Notes: generated by a model not told the origin, from the sequence alone. A stretch of 64,000 bases of DNA from Bacteroidales bacterium (GCA_017615615.1 JAFZZW010000080.1:1-64000), one strand, 5' to 3'. Positions 52,304-60,704 are shown, numbered from the stretch's first letter. Translations and numbers: made by a program.

Positions 52304-54022
52304 TCCCAGAGTGGCGTCGAGGTATTCCCCGATGCGCTCCATCCAGTTGTAGCTTCCGGTTCCCGGAGAAGCGAAATGCTGGAAGCAGTGTTCGCGTTTG
52401 GCAAGGGTATGCAGTTCGCACTGTATGCCCATGCTGCGCATTTTTTCCCATACCTTTACCGAGTTCATGGACGCCCAGCAATCGGCGTCTCCGTGAAGGA
52501 GCAGCATGGGCGCGGTGTCCAGGTCGAACGAGAACTCCGGCACCAGGACCGCCGAGTCGTCGTTGCCCTTGCTTGTATTGGGAATATCTATGCCGTCAGT
52601 AAGTGCGTATGCAGGATATATACCGATGCCCCACTGTACGTTGCAGGGGAGCTTGTCCAGATCGTCGATGGGGTAATAGGACTTGTGCCTTGACGATGTG
52701 ACTCCCATGAGGGTGAGGTGACCGCCGGCGGATGATCCCATGATTCCGATCTTGTCGGGATTCAAACCTTTTGAGGCTGCCTCGCTGCGGACGATGCGGA
52801 TGGTTCTCTGGAGGTCCTGCCATGCGGCAGTATGCTTTGCCAGACCCTTCGGACGTGGTGTACGATACTTGAGCGTGACCACAGCCATGCCTTTCTGATT
52901 CAGATAGCGGCGAACAGGTGCCACCTCAAAACCGTCGGGTTTGTTGCCGTTGTATGCGCCTCCCGAGTAGATGATTTGTATGGCGTCGGATTTGAGGACG
53001 GCCGGGATATACCATTCAATATACGGAGTGCACTGATGCTCCTGGGCGCAAGGCATCTTGCCTTCAGGCCAAACCGGCTCCTTGCTGTAGACGGCGTGGT
53101 AATCGTCCGGGTAGCGGTCTTCCAGCTTTTCTTCCGGCTCCAGTGGGCCGAGGAATTCCATCTGTGTGAGGAACTCTATCCCGCGCCCGAATCCGTAGGC
53201 GCCGTGCTTTTTGTTGGGATACAGATGCAGTTCGGCAGGTATGCCCATACGCCGCAGCTGCCGGTAAACCTGCGTGGAGCCGTTGGGGGAATATATGTCG
53301 ATGCCTCCGTGGTGCAGGCTCATAGGACAGGTCTTTTCATCGAAATTGAACAACTTGCTGAGGGAGACGTCGGCACCGTAACCTTCGCGAGACGCCGCTT
53401 TGCCCAGAGAGTCGGCATCCGTAGTCACATAGGCCGGCGCATTCACTATCGCAATATTGATATGGCAGGGGATATCGTCGATGGCGTCTATCCTCTCATA
53501 GGCGGGCGTAAGTGAATTGGCCGCCAGAAGGAGGCTGAGGTGCCCGCCAGCGGACATTCCCACGACTCCGATCTTCTCCGGGTCGAAGCCGCGCCTCGAC
53601 GCTTCGCTGCGCACCATGCGGACGGCACGCTGTCCGTCTTCCCATGCCGTGAGGTAATAGGGGAGGCCTTCCGGTCTTGGCGTACGGTAGACGAAGTTGA
53701 CGCACTGGACGCCCTTCTCCGACAGCTCTTTATGCCATTTGTCGATGAGTTTCATGTCGCAGCAGCAGTTGTATCCGCCGCCGGAGATGAGTATCATACA
53801 GGTCCCGTTTGGACTGGCGGGTTTCTCGAACCACTCCAGGTAGGGACGGCGGTTCTTTTCGGGCTTGAATCCAGGGGCCTTGGATTCGCTGGTCATGGCG
53901 GCGATTTGCTGGTCGCTGGTGTGGGGCATCTTGCCTTTGGGCCAGATATATTCGCGTTGCTGGGCTAAAACTGGCAGTGTAAGCGCCAGAAGAAGCAATG
54001 TGGTTGTTATTCGTTTGTTCAT
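52298..54022 (-). CDS. Tandem alpha/beta-hydrolase esterase (two catalytic domains)
   Basis: 574 residues from ATG 54022 (MNKRITTTLLLLALTLPVLA signal peptide); a longer start at 54049 adds nine residues before it. Two BD-FAE/carboxylesterase-like domains lie in tandem. In domain 1, LISGGGYN supplies the oxyanion HGG-like motif and GVVGMSAGGHLSL the nucleophile elbow. In domain 2, IYSGGAYNGN is followed by GIMGSSAGGHLTL. The usual acid/His elements appear as MSLHHGG and LHGDADCW with a late KREHCFQ His. Such esterases remove acetyl or other acyl groups from plant polysaccharides. It converges on the beta-helix-GH31 gene. Confidence 0.8.
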   Translation of the reverse strand: MNKRITTTLLLLALTLPVLAQQREYIWPKGKMPHTSDQQIAAMTSESKAPGFKPEKNRRPYLEWFEKPASPNGTCMILISGGGYNCCCDMKLIDKWHKELSEKGVQCVNFVYRTPRPEGLPYYLTAWEDGQRAVRMVRSEASRRGFDPEKIGVVGMSAGGHLSLLLAANSLTPAYERIDAIDDIPCHINIAIVNAPAYVTTDADSLGKAASREGYGADVSLSKLFNFDEKTCPMSLHHGGIDIYSPNGSTQVYRQLRRMGIPAELHLYPNKKHGAYGFGRGIEFLTQMEFLGPLEPEEKLEDRYPDDYHAVYSKEPVWPEGKMPCAQEHQCTPYIEWYIPAVLKSDAIQIIYSGGAYNGNKPDGFEVAPVRRYLNQKGMAVVTLKYRTPRPKGLAKHTAAWQDLQRTIRIVRSEAASKGLNPDKIGIMGSSAGGHLTLMGVTSSRHKSYYPIDDLDKLPCNVQWGIGIYPAYALTDGIDIPNTSKGNDDSAVLVPEFSFDLDTAPMLLLHGDADCWASMNSVKVWEKMRSMGIQCELHTLAKREHCFQHFASPGTGSYNWMERIGEYLDATLGL

Positions 54023-54066
54023 GTTGCAAATGTAATATTTCGAATGCAATTATTCAAGCATCAGGG

Positions 54067-54098
54067 TTTGTGAAAGTCAATATTAATTGCGACCTTTG
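54067..54098 (+). promoter_or_regulatory. Promoter of the phospholipase A gene
   Basis: TTTG at 54067-54070 and GACCTTTG at 54091-54098 (TAnnTTTG with a G-A start) with 20-bp spacing. The ATG is at 54103, so the mRNA leader would be extremely short or absent. Confidence 0.4.
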
Positions 54099-54102
54099 AA
54101 TT

Positions 54103-54954
54103 ATGAAAAGAGCCCGTCTGGTATTGACTGTTTTAGGCCTGCTTGCTGCAAGCCATTTTTCCGGCGCCCGGTCCCAGCCGCGAATCGACCTGCTGCGGCC
54201 GATTTACACGGTCGCCGGAATCCCTTTGAGCGAAACTCCTACCGTAGACAATTTCGACATCAAGATCCAGCTCAGTTTCGCGCTGCCCGTAATCGACGAC
54301 ATAGCCGGCTCGGGAGTCAGTGTGTCTTTAGGTTACACCCAGATTTCCCTGTGGAATTTCTTCGCTTGCTCCATGCCTTTCTATGAGCATACCTTCTGTC
54401 CGGGTATTTATGCCAGGAAAGAGTGGGACGCCGGCAACGGGACCAGGACGCTCTCCGGCGGTTTCGAGCATCGCTCCAACGGCAGGGACGACGCCTATTC
54501 CAGAAGCCAGAACTACTTGTTCGCGACCTACATCCGCGAATACGGCAGCGGCCTTCGTCTCAAGGCCTGTCTCAGGCCCGGCTTCGGCCTTTACGGTCAT
54601 GTCTTCACGCTCGACATGCCACTTGTATATACGGGGTTCGCCGATTTCGGCATCGATTATGAGCCAAAGGATTTCCCGCTGGGTTTCAATCTCGACGTGA
54701 CGCCGCTGTACAACAAGAGTATTGCCAACGTAACCGCGGGAATCACCTGCCGGCTGTCCGATAATCCCATAGTACCAAGGCTCTACCTGCAGTTCCATTA
54801 CGGCTACGACGACGCACTTTGCGATTGTATGAACGTCAACGGCCCCTTCATAAATCCCGACGGATATATTCCTTATCTACCCGGGGAGCCCCTTGCGCCG
54901 CGGACCTTCATCAGGATTGGATTCCGCTACAGCTTTCACGAGTACGTATTTTAA
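54103..54954 (+). CDS. pldA: Outer-membrane phospholipase A (OMPLA family)
   Basis: 283 residues with a signal peptide; a 12-strand beta-barrel is expected, with many alternating strands. The catalytic motif is GFEHRSNGRDDAYSRSQNYL: H123, S125 and N137 have the same spacing (+2, +14) as His142, Ser144 and Asn156 of the E. coli enzyme. OMPLA hydrolyses phospholipids misplaced in the outer leaflet and helps keep membrane asymmetry. The C-terminus ends in an aromatic (EYVF) as outer-membrane proteins do. It is followed 25 nt later by the WYL regulator and may be cotranscribed with it. Confidence 0.85.
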   Translation: MKRARLVLTVLGLLAASHFSGARSQPRIDLLRPIYTVAGIPLSETPTVDNFDIKIQLSFALPVIDDIAGSGVSVSLGYTQISLWNFFACSMPFYEHTFCPGIYARKEWDAGNGTRTLSGGFEHRSNGRDDAYSRSQNYLFATYIREYGSGLRLKACLRPGFGLYGHVFTLDMPLVYTGFADFGIDYEPKDFPLGFNLDVTPLYNKSIANVTAGITCRLSDNPIVPRLYLQFHYGYDDALCDCMNVNGPFINPDGYIPYLPGEPLAPRTFIRIGFRYSFHEYVF

Positions 54955-54979
54955 TATACGTCAATCCGCAGTTGCAGAT

Positions 54980-55885
54980 ATGGATCAACCCAAAATGGAG
55001 CGCATGCTGCGTCTGATGCAGCTTCTTTCCGGTAACGTTTACTATACTGTCTCGGAGTTGGAATCCAAACTGGAGATATCCAGGAGGACGGTTTTCCGTT
55101 ATTTCGACACTTTCAAGAGCGCCGGGTTCGTGGTGCAGCATATCGGGGACGGGCGGTACAGGATGATGACGTACAACAAAGAGTATTCAGACCTGTCGCA
55201 GCTTGTGTATTTCTCCGAGGAGGAGGCCATAGTGGTGAGTCATCTGATAGAGAATCTGGATGCTGCCAATGCGTTGAAGGCCGGCCTGAAGCAGAAACTC
55301 GCTGCGGTTTATGACTCGACGTCCATCAGCGATTACATCGAGAACAAGGGGAAGTCGGAGATAATCGAGTCGCTGGCTAATGCCGTCAAGACAAAGCGTC
55401 AGGTGGCGCTTAAAGACTATGCTTCCGCGCATTCCGGGCAGACCAAGGACTATGTGGTGGAGCCGTACAAGTTTACAAGGGGATTTGTGGACGTCATAGC
55501 GTATGATACTGCGGCAGGTTTTAACAAAGTGTTCAAAATCTCCCGCGTCGGTTCCGTGAAGATGCTGGAAGGGTGGAAAAACGAGGATCGTCACGAGGAT
55601 AAGATCATCGACTCTTTCCGTATGAGCGGCAGCCCCGTGGAACACGTAAAGCTCAAGATGACTCTCCGGGCTAAGGATCTGCTGACTGAGGAATTCCCGA
55701 TAACCGGTGCCGAAGTGTCCGGGGATAAGAATGCCTGGTACTGGGAAGGCGATGTTAATTCGCTGGAGGGCGTCGGACGGTTCGTTATTGGGCTTTCGGA
55801 GGAGATTGCAGTGGAGGAGGGGACTTTGCTTAAGGCCTGGCTTGTGGACAAGGGCGCACAAATCCGGGAAAAATTCAAAAAATAA
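54980..55885 (+). CDS. WYL-domain transcriptional regulator
   Basis: 301 residues from ATG 54980 (MDQPKMERMLRLMQLLSG), which fits the family N-terminus; the longer frame overlaps the previous gene. The helix-turn-helix covers about 1-60 (YYTVSELESKLEISRRTVFR). The WYL-type ligand domain covers about 115-200 (KDYVVEPYKFTRGFVDVIAY, VFKISRVGSVKMLEG), and a C-terminal WCX-like part follows (about 215-300). Such proteins sense small or nucleic-acid-type ligands and control nearby or distant genes. No target can be named from this sequence. Confidence 0.85.
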   Translation: MDQPKMERMLRLMQLLSGNVYYTVSELESKLEISRRTVFRYFDTFKSAGFVVQHIGDGRYRMMTYNKEYSDLSQLVYFSEEEAIVVSHLIENLDAANALKAGLKQKLAAVYDSTSISDYIENKGKSEIIESLANAVKTKRQVALKDYASAHSGQTKDYVVEPYKFTRGFVDVIAYDTAAGFNKVFKISRVGSVKMLEGWKNEDRHEDKIIDSFRMSGSPVEHVKLKMTLRAKDLLTEEFPITGAEVSGDKNAWYWEGDVNSLEGVGRFVIGLSEEIAVEEGTLLKAWLVDKGAQIREKFKK

Positions 55886-55929
55886 TTGATTTTTTTGTTG
55901 CGGTGTCATAAGTTGACACTTTGGGCCTG

Positions 55930-55937
55930 TATCTTTG
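55930..55937 (+). promoter_or_regulatory. -7 element upstream of two small acidic ORFs
   Basis: TATCTTTG, an exact TAnnTTTG, 27 nt before the 31-residue ORF. A TTGACA-like sequence lies at 55913-55918. Confidence 0.45.
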
Positions 55938-55964
55938 CATCGTAATTCAAAAGAACAGGTTATC

Positions 55965-56060
55965 ATGGATTTGTTTATTACTTCACATTTCGAGAAAGCA
56001 GAAGAGGTTCTCGCTCTTATCAACGATCTTGGTTTGACCTTTGTCGGGGAGGACGAATAA
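55965..56060 (+). CDS. Possible small protein, 31 residues
   Basis: ATG at 55965 to TAA at 56058-56060, encoding MDLFITSHFEKAEEVLALIN and then DLGLTFVGEDE. It follows a good -7 element and sits 2 nt before the next ORF, so it probably is translated from the same message. It reads as one amphipathic helix with an acidic end. No homology is recognised. Confidence 0.45.
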   Translation: MDLFITSHFEKAEEVLALINDLGLTFVGEDE

Positions 56061-56062
56061 TT

Positions 56063-56257
56063 ATGCTGGAAGATTTCGACCCTACGAGGGACTATTATGG
56101 CAAGCACGGTGAGTTTGACATCAATGACGAATGCCGCCGTGCCAGCGAAGACATCCAGGGTTTCCATTACAACTACCCTGATGCGGAACTGACGGACCAT
56201 TATTATTGGGATGATGTCCAAGACGCCGAAACAGACGGCTATCTGGATGACATCTGA
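56063..56257 (+). CDS. Small acidic hypothetical protein, 64 residues
   Basis: 64 residues, strongly acidic and rich in Tyr and Asp (MLEDFDPTRDYYGKHGEFD, HYYWDDVQDAETDGYLDDI). It starts 2 nt after the 31-residue ORF. No signal peptide or membrane segment. Acidic small proteins of this kind may be DNA mimics or partners of a regulator; that is speculation. It lies downstream of the WYL regulator with its own promoter. Confidence 0.5.
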   Translation: MLEDFDPTRDYYGKHGEFDINDECRRASEDIQGFHYNYPDAELTDHYYWDDVQDAETDGYLDDI

Positions 56258-56281
56258 TTATCCGGGAAACAAGAAAATCAT

Positions 56282-56289
56282 TATCTTTG
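56282..56289 (+). promoter_or_regulatory. -7 element of the LiaF-like/YccF gene pair
   Basis: TATCTTTG, an exact TAnnTTTG, 21 nt before the ATG at 56311. Confidence 0.5.
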
Positions 56290-56310
56290 TCGTTCCAAAA
56301 CAATAAGACG

Positions 56311-56997
56311 ATGAAGCAATCTCTCAAAATCTTCTTTGGCCTGGCTCTGATTGCCGCCGGTGTCCTTTGGGTACTGGGTATCCTGGGTGTACTTCATTTC
56401 GAGTTTTCCACCAAGGGCTGGTGGGCGCTGTTCATCATAATCCCTTGCCTGTTCGGGCTGATAAATGATAAGGATAAAGTCGGCCCGTGCATCGGTATAG
56501 GCGTCGGAGTGCTGCTGTTCCTTGCCGCCCGTGATGTCATTACCTGGAATATGATGTGGCAGCTGGGGCTGGCGCTTCTGGTTATTGGATTCGGCGTGCA
56601 GGTTCTTTTCTTCAAGTCCTGCGGCAATCATGGCGTGTGTGAAGTCAAAACCGTCCTGAAGGACGGAAAGGACATCCGTCGCATCGAGTCTTCTTTCGGT
56701 AAAAGGAACATGTCCTTCGCCGGGGAAAAGTTTGAGGGCGCAGAAGTCCAGTCATCGTTCTGCGGGCTCACGCTGGACCTCAACGGCGCCGAGATTGCAG
56801 ACCAGGCGTTCATAGACCTCAACGTCGGCTTCAGCGGCGTGACGATAATCGTCCCGGAAGGCCTTCCCGTCAGGGTTGCCGTAAACAGCGGCTTCGGCGG
56901 AGTGTCAGACAACCGCCGCTCCAAGGTCGATAACGGCGGCCCCGTTCTTGTCATCACGGGCAAGGTCGGCTTCGGCGGCGTAGAAATCAGGAACTGA
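56311..56997 (+). CDS. LiaF-like membrane protein (LiaI/LiaF transmembrane plus toast-rack C-terminal domain)
   Basis: 228 residues from ATG 56311; an upstream TTG start is less likely. Four hydrophobic segments fill about 5-110 (FFGLALIAAGVLWVLGILG, WWALFIIIPCLFGLI, IGVGVLLFLAARDVI, LGLALLVIGFGVQVLF). The rest is a cytoplasmic or periplasmic beta-solenoid of the LiaF C-terminal (DUF2154) kind: IESSFGKRNMSFAGEKFEGA, NVGFSGVTIIVPEG, NSGFGGVSDN, VGFGGVEIRN. LiaF proteins regulate envelope-stress responses in Firmicutes; the Bacteroidetes role is not known. It is followed 3 nt later by the YccF gene. Confidence 0.8.
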   Translation: MKQSLKIFFGLALIAAGVLWVLGILGVLHFEFSTKGWWALFIIIPCLFGLINDKDKVGPCIGIGVGVLLFLAARDVITWNMMWQLGLALLVIGFGVQVLFFKSCGNHGVCEVKTVLKDGKDIRRIESSFGKRNMSFAGEKFEGAEVQSSFCGLTLDLNGAEIADQAFIDLNVGFSGVTIIVPEGLPVRVAVNSGFGGVSDNRRSKVDNGGPVLVITGKVGFGGVEIRN

Positions 56998-57000
56998 GCG

Positions 57001-57369
57001 ATGAACGCCATCGGAAACATCATCTGGCTTTTGCTGGGCGGAATCGTCATCGCCTTGATATACTACATCGTGGGCCTTCTGATGTGCATCACCGTCATCG
57101 GCATTCCTTTCGGTGTGCAGCTCTTCAAACTGGGCACTTACGCCTTGTGGCCTTTCGGCCATGAACTGGTGAACGGTCCCAATGAGCCAGGATGCCTGTC
57201 AACCGTGATGAACCTCATCTGGATCCTGCTCGGCTGGTGGGAGATAGCGGCCATTCACCTCGCCTGCGGCCTTCTCTTCTGCATCACAATAGTGGGCATC
57301 CCCTGGGGCCTGAGGCATTTCAGAATGGCCATCGCGTCCGTATTCCCCTTCGGCAAAGAGATTCGATAG
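57001..57369 (+). CDS. YccF-family inner-membrane protein (DUF307)
   Basis: 122 residues built as two repeats of the YccF domain: a hydrophobic helix (IIWLLLGGIVIALIYYIVG), then CITVIGIPFGVQLFKLG and WPFG. The second copy is NLIWILLGWWEIA, CITIVGIPWGLRHFRMA and FPFGKEIR. Length is normal. The family is of unknown function and predicted to have multiple membrane spans. It is translated together with the LiaF-like gene. Confidence 0.85.
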   Translation: MNAIGNIIWLLLGGIVIALIYYIVGLLMCITVIGIPFGVQLFKLGTYALWPFGHELVNGPNEPGCLSTVMNLIWILLGWWEIAAIHLACGLLFCITIVGIPWGLRHFRMAIASVFPFGKEIR

Positions 57370-57408
57370 GTCCCTTCTTAAGCATTCCTGTCTTTTTTCA
57401 TTTTTGCT

Positions 57409-57493
57409 CTGTGACGTGATTCTGCAAGGCGTCTGAATCACGTCACAGGCGGTATTTGGCTGTTATCGGCGAAAAATGTCCTGTGACGTGATA
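57409..57493. repeat. CTGTGACGTGAT repeat: 14-bp hairpin plus a third copy
   Basis: CTGTGACGTGATTC (57409-57422) and GAATCACGTCACAG (57435-57448) form a perfect 14-bp inverted repeat with a 12-nt loop. A third copy of CTGTGACGTGAT occurs at 57481-57492 on the plus strand. It lies after YccF with no T-run directly behind it, so it is not a standard terminator; protein binding or a small repeated element is possible. The stretch 57370-57775 carries no convincing gene. Confidence 0.55.
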
Positions 57494-57632
57494 AAATGGG
57501 GTGCCAGAGTCATTTCACGAATCTGAGAGAGGGCTTCGAGGCCGTTAAAAAGTGGGGGCATTTTGAATGATGAGGGGAGGGATTAGCCTCGCTGCGCTGA
57601 CGCTTGCGAGCCTTTTCCCTGGATTTCCGGGA

Positions 57633-57769
57633 GCAATAGTAAATCAGGCGGGTGGCGGAGCCACCATCGTTTGTTATATAGGGACGCCTCCTTACGTGAG
57701 CGAGCTCACGACGTCGGCGCCCCATATAACAAACGCCGCACATTCGTGCGGCGCCTGATTTACTATTGC
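57633..57769. repeat. Composite palindromic element next to tRNA-Ser
   Basis: The outer arms GCAATAGTAAATCAGGCG (57633-57650) and its exact reverse complement (57752-57769) form an 18-bp perfect stem. Inside are a GGTGGC/GCCACC hairpin (57651-57665), a long imperfect stem (GTTTGTTATAT at 57669-57679 with ATATAACAAAC at 57724-57734), a CGTGAG/CTCACG hairpin in its loop (57695-57710), and GCCGCAC/GTGCGGC (57735-57752). The right end is 7 nt from the tRNA 3' end. It may be a non-autonomous repeat (REP/BIME or MITE-like) or a structured RNA. Confidence 0.65.
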
Positions 57770-57775
57770 ATAGCG

Positions 57776-57863
57776 CGGAAAGACAGGGATTCGAACCCTG
57801 GAGCCGCTTTAGGCGGCCACACGCTTTCCAGACGTGCCTCTTCAGCCACTCGAGCATCTTTCC
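57776..57863 (-). tRNA. tRNA-Ser (GGA anticodon)
   Basis: Minus strand, 88 nt. Acceptor arms GGAAAGA and TCTTTCC pair over 7 bp. The anticodon stem is CACGT/GCGTG with loop CTGGAAA, giving anticodon GGA. A long variable arm (GCCGC-CTAAA-GCGGC) is typical of class II tRNA-Ser. The T arm is CAGGG-TTCGAAT-CCCTG. The 3' CCA is not encoded. Confidence 0.95.
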
Positions 57864-57937
57864 AATTGGGACTACAAAGGTAAAAACTTTTTTGATAAAT
57901 CTTGCAATAGCTGCCGATTTTTCCGCTAAAAATATTG

Positions 57938-57945
57938 TATTTTTG
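57938..57945 (+). promoter_or_regulatory. -7 element of recG
   Basis: TATTTTTG (TAnnTTTG) only 6 nt before the ATG at 57952, which implies a leaderless or nearly leaderless mRNA. No obvious -33 element. Confidence 0.4.
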
Positions 57946-57951
57946 CAAAGT

Positions 57952-60048
57952 ATGGGAGAATTGACGACGGACATTCAGTATCTGCCCGGGGTGGGGCCCA
58001 AGCGTGCGCTGCTTCTCAAGAAGGAGCTGGAAATCAGTACACTGGACCAGCTTATCCACTTTTATCCCTTCCGGTATGTGGACCGCACGCGCATCACTCC
58101 CATCGCGGAGGTCACTCCGGACCTTGCGTACGTGCAGGTCCAGGGCAAGGTCGTTGTGCGCAACCTCATCAACATCAAGCACCTGAGCGTTATCGTTGAA
58201 GACGCCACCGGCCGTATGGAGATGGTCTTCTTCAAAGGGATCAAATGGAACTTCGACCGCCTGGAGCCCGGGCGCGTGTTCGTTTTCTACGGCAAGCCCC
58301 AGGCGTACGGGGGCCGCATCAACATGGTGCACCCGGAGGTCGATCCCCCTCAGGAAGACCCGGCTGCGACGGGGCGCCTGTCCGGCGTCTACCCCAGCAC
58401 CGAGAAACTCAAGGCCGGAGGCATCACCACCAAGGTCATGGCCAAGCTCCAGCATGCCGCCCTGGCGCTGTGCATGCCGGAGATACATGAGACTCTTCCG
58501 GAATACATTCTCAAGCAACGCGGCCTCTGCCCCCTTCCGTACGCCATCTATAACATCCATTTCCCGTCGGATACCCGCGCCCTCCAGCTCGCCACTGACC
58601 GTCTTAAGTTCGAAGAGCTATTCTTCCTCCAGCTCAGCCTCCTCAAGCAGCGGTACGTCCGCAGCCGTGCGGAGAAGGGCATAAAGATGAACATAGTCGG
58701 GCCGGCTTTCCACGCCTGCTATAATGCTCTGCCGTACGCGCTTACGGGAGCTCAGCAGCGCGTCATCAAGGAAATCCGCTCCGACCTGTCCTGCGGGCAC
58801 CAGATGAACCGCCTCCTGCAGGGAGACGTCGGCTCCGGCAAGACTATGGTCGCCGTGCTGAGCTGCCTCATCGCCATCGGCAACGGCTATCAGGCATGCA
58901 TCATGGCACCTACGGAAGTGCTTGCACGTCAGCATTATGCCAACATCCAGAAGTATCTTGCGCCCACCGGTGTCAAGTGCGCCCTGCTTACCGGCAGCAC
59001 CACCCAGAAGGAGCGCCGCCCGCTGCTGGAGGGCCTTGCGGACGGCAGCATCGGCATAATCGTAGGTACGCACGCCCTTATCGAGGATCCGGTCCGGTAC
59101 AAGGCGCTTGGCCTCGCCGTGATCGACGAGCAGCACCGTTTCGGCGTGAGCCAGCGTGCCGCCCTCTGGTCCAAAGGCCCCGGAATACCTCCTCACATCC
59201 TCGTGATGACGGCCACGCCTATTCCGCGCACCCTTGCCATGACCCTGTACGGCGACCTCGACGTCTCCGTGATAGACGAAATGCCCCCCGGACGCAAACC
59301 CGTACAGACCATGCTGATAGGCCAGAACCGCCTGCGCGCCATGTACCGCTTCATGAAGGAGGAGATAGCCCGCGGCCGTCAGGTGTTCGTCGTTTATCCG
59401 ATGATCTTCATCAACGAGAAGCTGGAAGACGTGTCCAATGTGGAGGCCGGCTACGAAGAAATCCTTCAGGCGTTCCCCCTGTCGGAGGGATACAAGGTGG
59501 CAATCGTCCATGGCAAACAGTCCAATGAAGAGAAGTCCTTCAACATGGACGCCTTCGTCGCGGGACGGGCCAACATCCTGGTTTCCACCACTGTAATAGA
59601 AGTAGGCGTGGACGTCCCCAACGCCAGCGTCATGGTGATCCGCAGCGCCCAGCGCTTCGGCCTCAGCCAGCTGCACCAGCTGCGCGGACGCGTCGGCAGG
59701 GGAGCGGAGAAGTCCTACTGCATCCTGGTCAAGGACCCCAAGACCGGCCAGGAGGCCCAGAGGCGCCTCGAGCTGATGTGCTCCACGGAAGACGGCTTCG
59801 AGATTGCCGAGCAGGACATGAAGATGCGCGGCCCCGGCGACCTGGAGGGTACCCAGCAGAGCGGCCTTCCCATCAACCTCAACATAGCGTCCCTGGCACG
59901 CGACGGCATCCTGCTGGAGCAGGCCCGCGCCTTCGCCCAGTACGTCCTGGACGCCGACCCCACCCTTAGTTCTCCGCAGAACGCCCTCCTTGCCTCCGAA
60001 CTCCGCAAAGGGAAGTACGACATACACGACTACAGCAACATCTCATAG
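57952..60048 (+). CDS. recG: ATP-dependent DNA helicase RecG
   Basis: 698 residues from ATG 57952; the longer open frame reaches into the tRNA and is not coding. RecG remodels stalled replication forks and Holliday junctions. Wedge/OB part: YLPGVGPKRALLLKKELEIS, VQVQGKVVVRN, GRMEMVFFKGIKWNF. Helicase motifs: LLQGDVGSGKTMVAVL (Walker A), LAVIDEQHRFG (Walker B-type), VMTATPIPRTLAMTLYGD, VVYPMIFINEK, ILVSTTVIEVGVDVPNASVM, RVGRGAEKSYCIL. Length is normal. It stands alone between tRNA-Ser and LemA. Confidence 0.95.
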   Translation: MGELTTDIQYLPGVGPKRALLLKKELEISTLDQLIHFYPFRYVDRTRITPIAEVTPDLAYVQVQGKVVVRNLINIKHLSVIVEDATGRMEMVFFKGIKWNFDRLEPGRVFVFYGKPQAYGGRINMVHPEVDPPQEDPAATGRLSGVYPSTEKLKAGGITTKVMAKLQHAALALCMPEIHETLPEYILKQRGLCPLPYAIYNIHFPSDTRALQLATDRLKFEELFFLQLSLLKQRYVRSRAEKGIKMNIVGPAFHACYNALPYALTGAQQRVIKEIRSDLSCGHQMNRLLQGDVGSGKTMVAVLSCLIAIGNGYQACIMAPTEVLARQHYANIQKYLAPTGVKCALLTGSTTQKERRPLLEGLADGSIGIIVGTHALIEDPVRYKALGLAVIDEQHRFGVSQRAALWSKGPGIPPHILVMTATPIPRTLAMTLYGDLDVSVIDEMPPGRKPVQTMLIGQNRLRAMYRFMKEEIARGRQVFVVYPMIFINEKLEDVSNVEAGYEEILQAFPLSEGYKVAIVHGKQSNEEKSFNMDAFVAGRANILVSTTVIEVGVDVPNASVMVIRSAQRFGLSQLHQLRGRVGRGAEKSYCILVKDPKTGQEAQRRLELMCSTEDGFEIAEQDMKMRGPGDLEGTQQSGLPINLNIASLARDGILLEQARAFAQYVLDADPTLSSPQNALLASELRKGKYDIHDYSNIS

Positions 60049-60152
60049 GAATGCGCAAAAGCGTCCAGTCTCTTTTTGGAACGTGGCCGCCCGTGGCCTA
60101 GGTATTGCTCTTGTCGCCAAAAATGACTATATTGCAAAAATTTTAAACTGAT

Positions 60153-60704
60153 ATGCTTATCACCATCATCGTAATCGCAGTCGTCGTGCTGCTTGTCCTG
60201 TGGGTAATCTCCGCACAGCGCAAATTCGTCAACGCAGAAGAGCTTGTCAAGAACGCCATGAGCCAGATCGGCGTCCAGCAGTCCAGCCGCTGGGATGCCC
60301 TCACCGGCCTTGTGGAACTCCTCAGGTCATATAACGAGCATGAGTATGAGACTCTCAAGGGCGTTATCGCCGCCCGTCAGGGAATAGACTCCAACAGTAC
60401 AGCCGACCAGGCTCAGGCCCAGGAAGACCTCATTTCCAAGGTCTTCAGCCGCATCTCCGTCGTCGCGGAGCAGTACCCCAACCTCAAGGCCGACTCCATG
60501 TACATCAAAACCATGGACTCCGTCAATACCTATGAGAACCAGGTCCGTATGAGCCGTATGGTTTACAACGACTCCGTCACCCGCTACAACCGCATGATCC
60601 GCCAGATCCCCGACAGCATAGTGGCCGGCCTGCTCCACTTCACCGAGAAGCAGTATCTCAAGGAGAACGCCGCGAAGTCCGACATGCCTTCGCTTAAGAT
60701 TTAA
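60153..60704 (+). CDS. LemA family protein
   Basis: 183 residues. One N-terminal membrane helix (LITIIVIAVVVLLVLWVI) is followed by a long alpha-helical bundle: NAEELVKNAMSQIGVQQSSR, ALTGLVELLRSY, PNLKADSMYIKTMDSVN, RMVYNDSVTRYNRMIRQIPD. These match LemA proteins, whose function is not well defined but which often pair with DUF2207/TPM-type membrane proteins, as here (6-nt gap to the next gene). Confidence 0.9.
   Translation: MLITIIVIAVVVLLVLWVISAQRKFVNAEELVKNAMSQIGVQQSSRWDALTGLVELLRSYNEHEYETLKGVIAARQGIDSNSTADQAQAQEDLISKVFSRISVVAEQYPNLKADSMYIKTMDSVNTYENQVRMSRMVYNDSVTRYNRMIRQIPDSIVAGLLHFTEKQYLKENAAKSDMPSLKI

Noticed and set aside
57567..57758. 63-codon plus-strand ORF before tRNA-Ser
   Set aside because: It crosses the nested palindrome and its translation follows the repeat symmetry.
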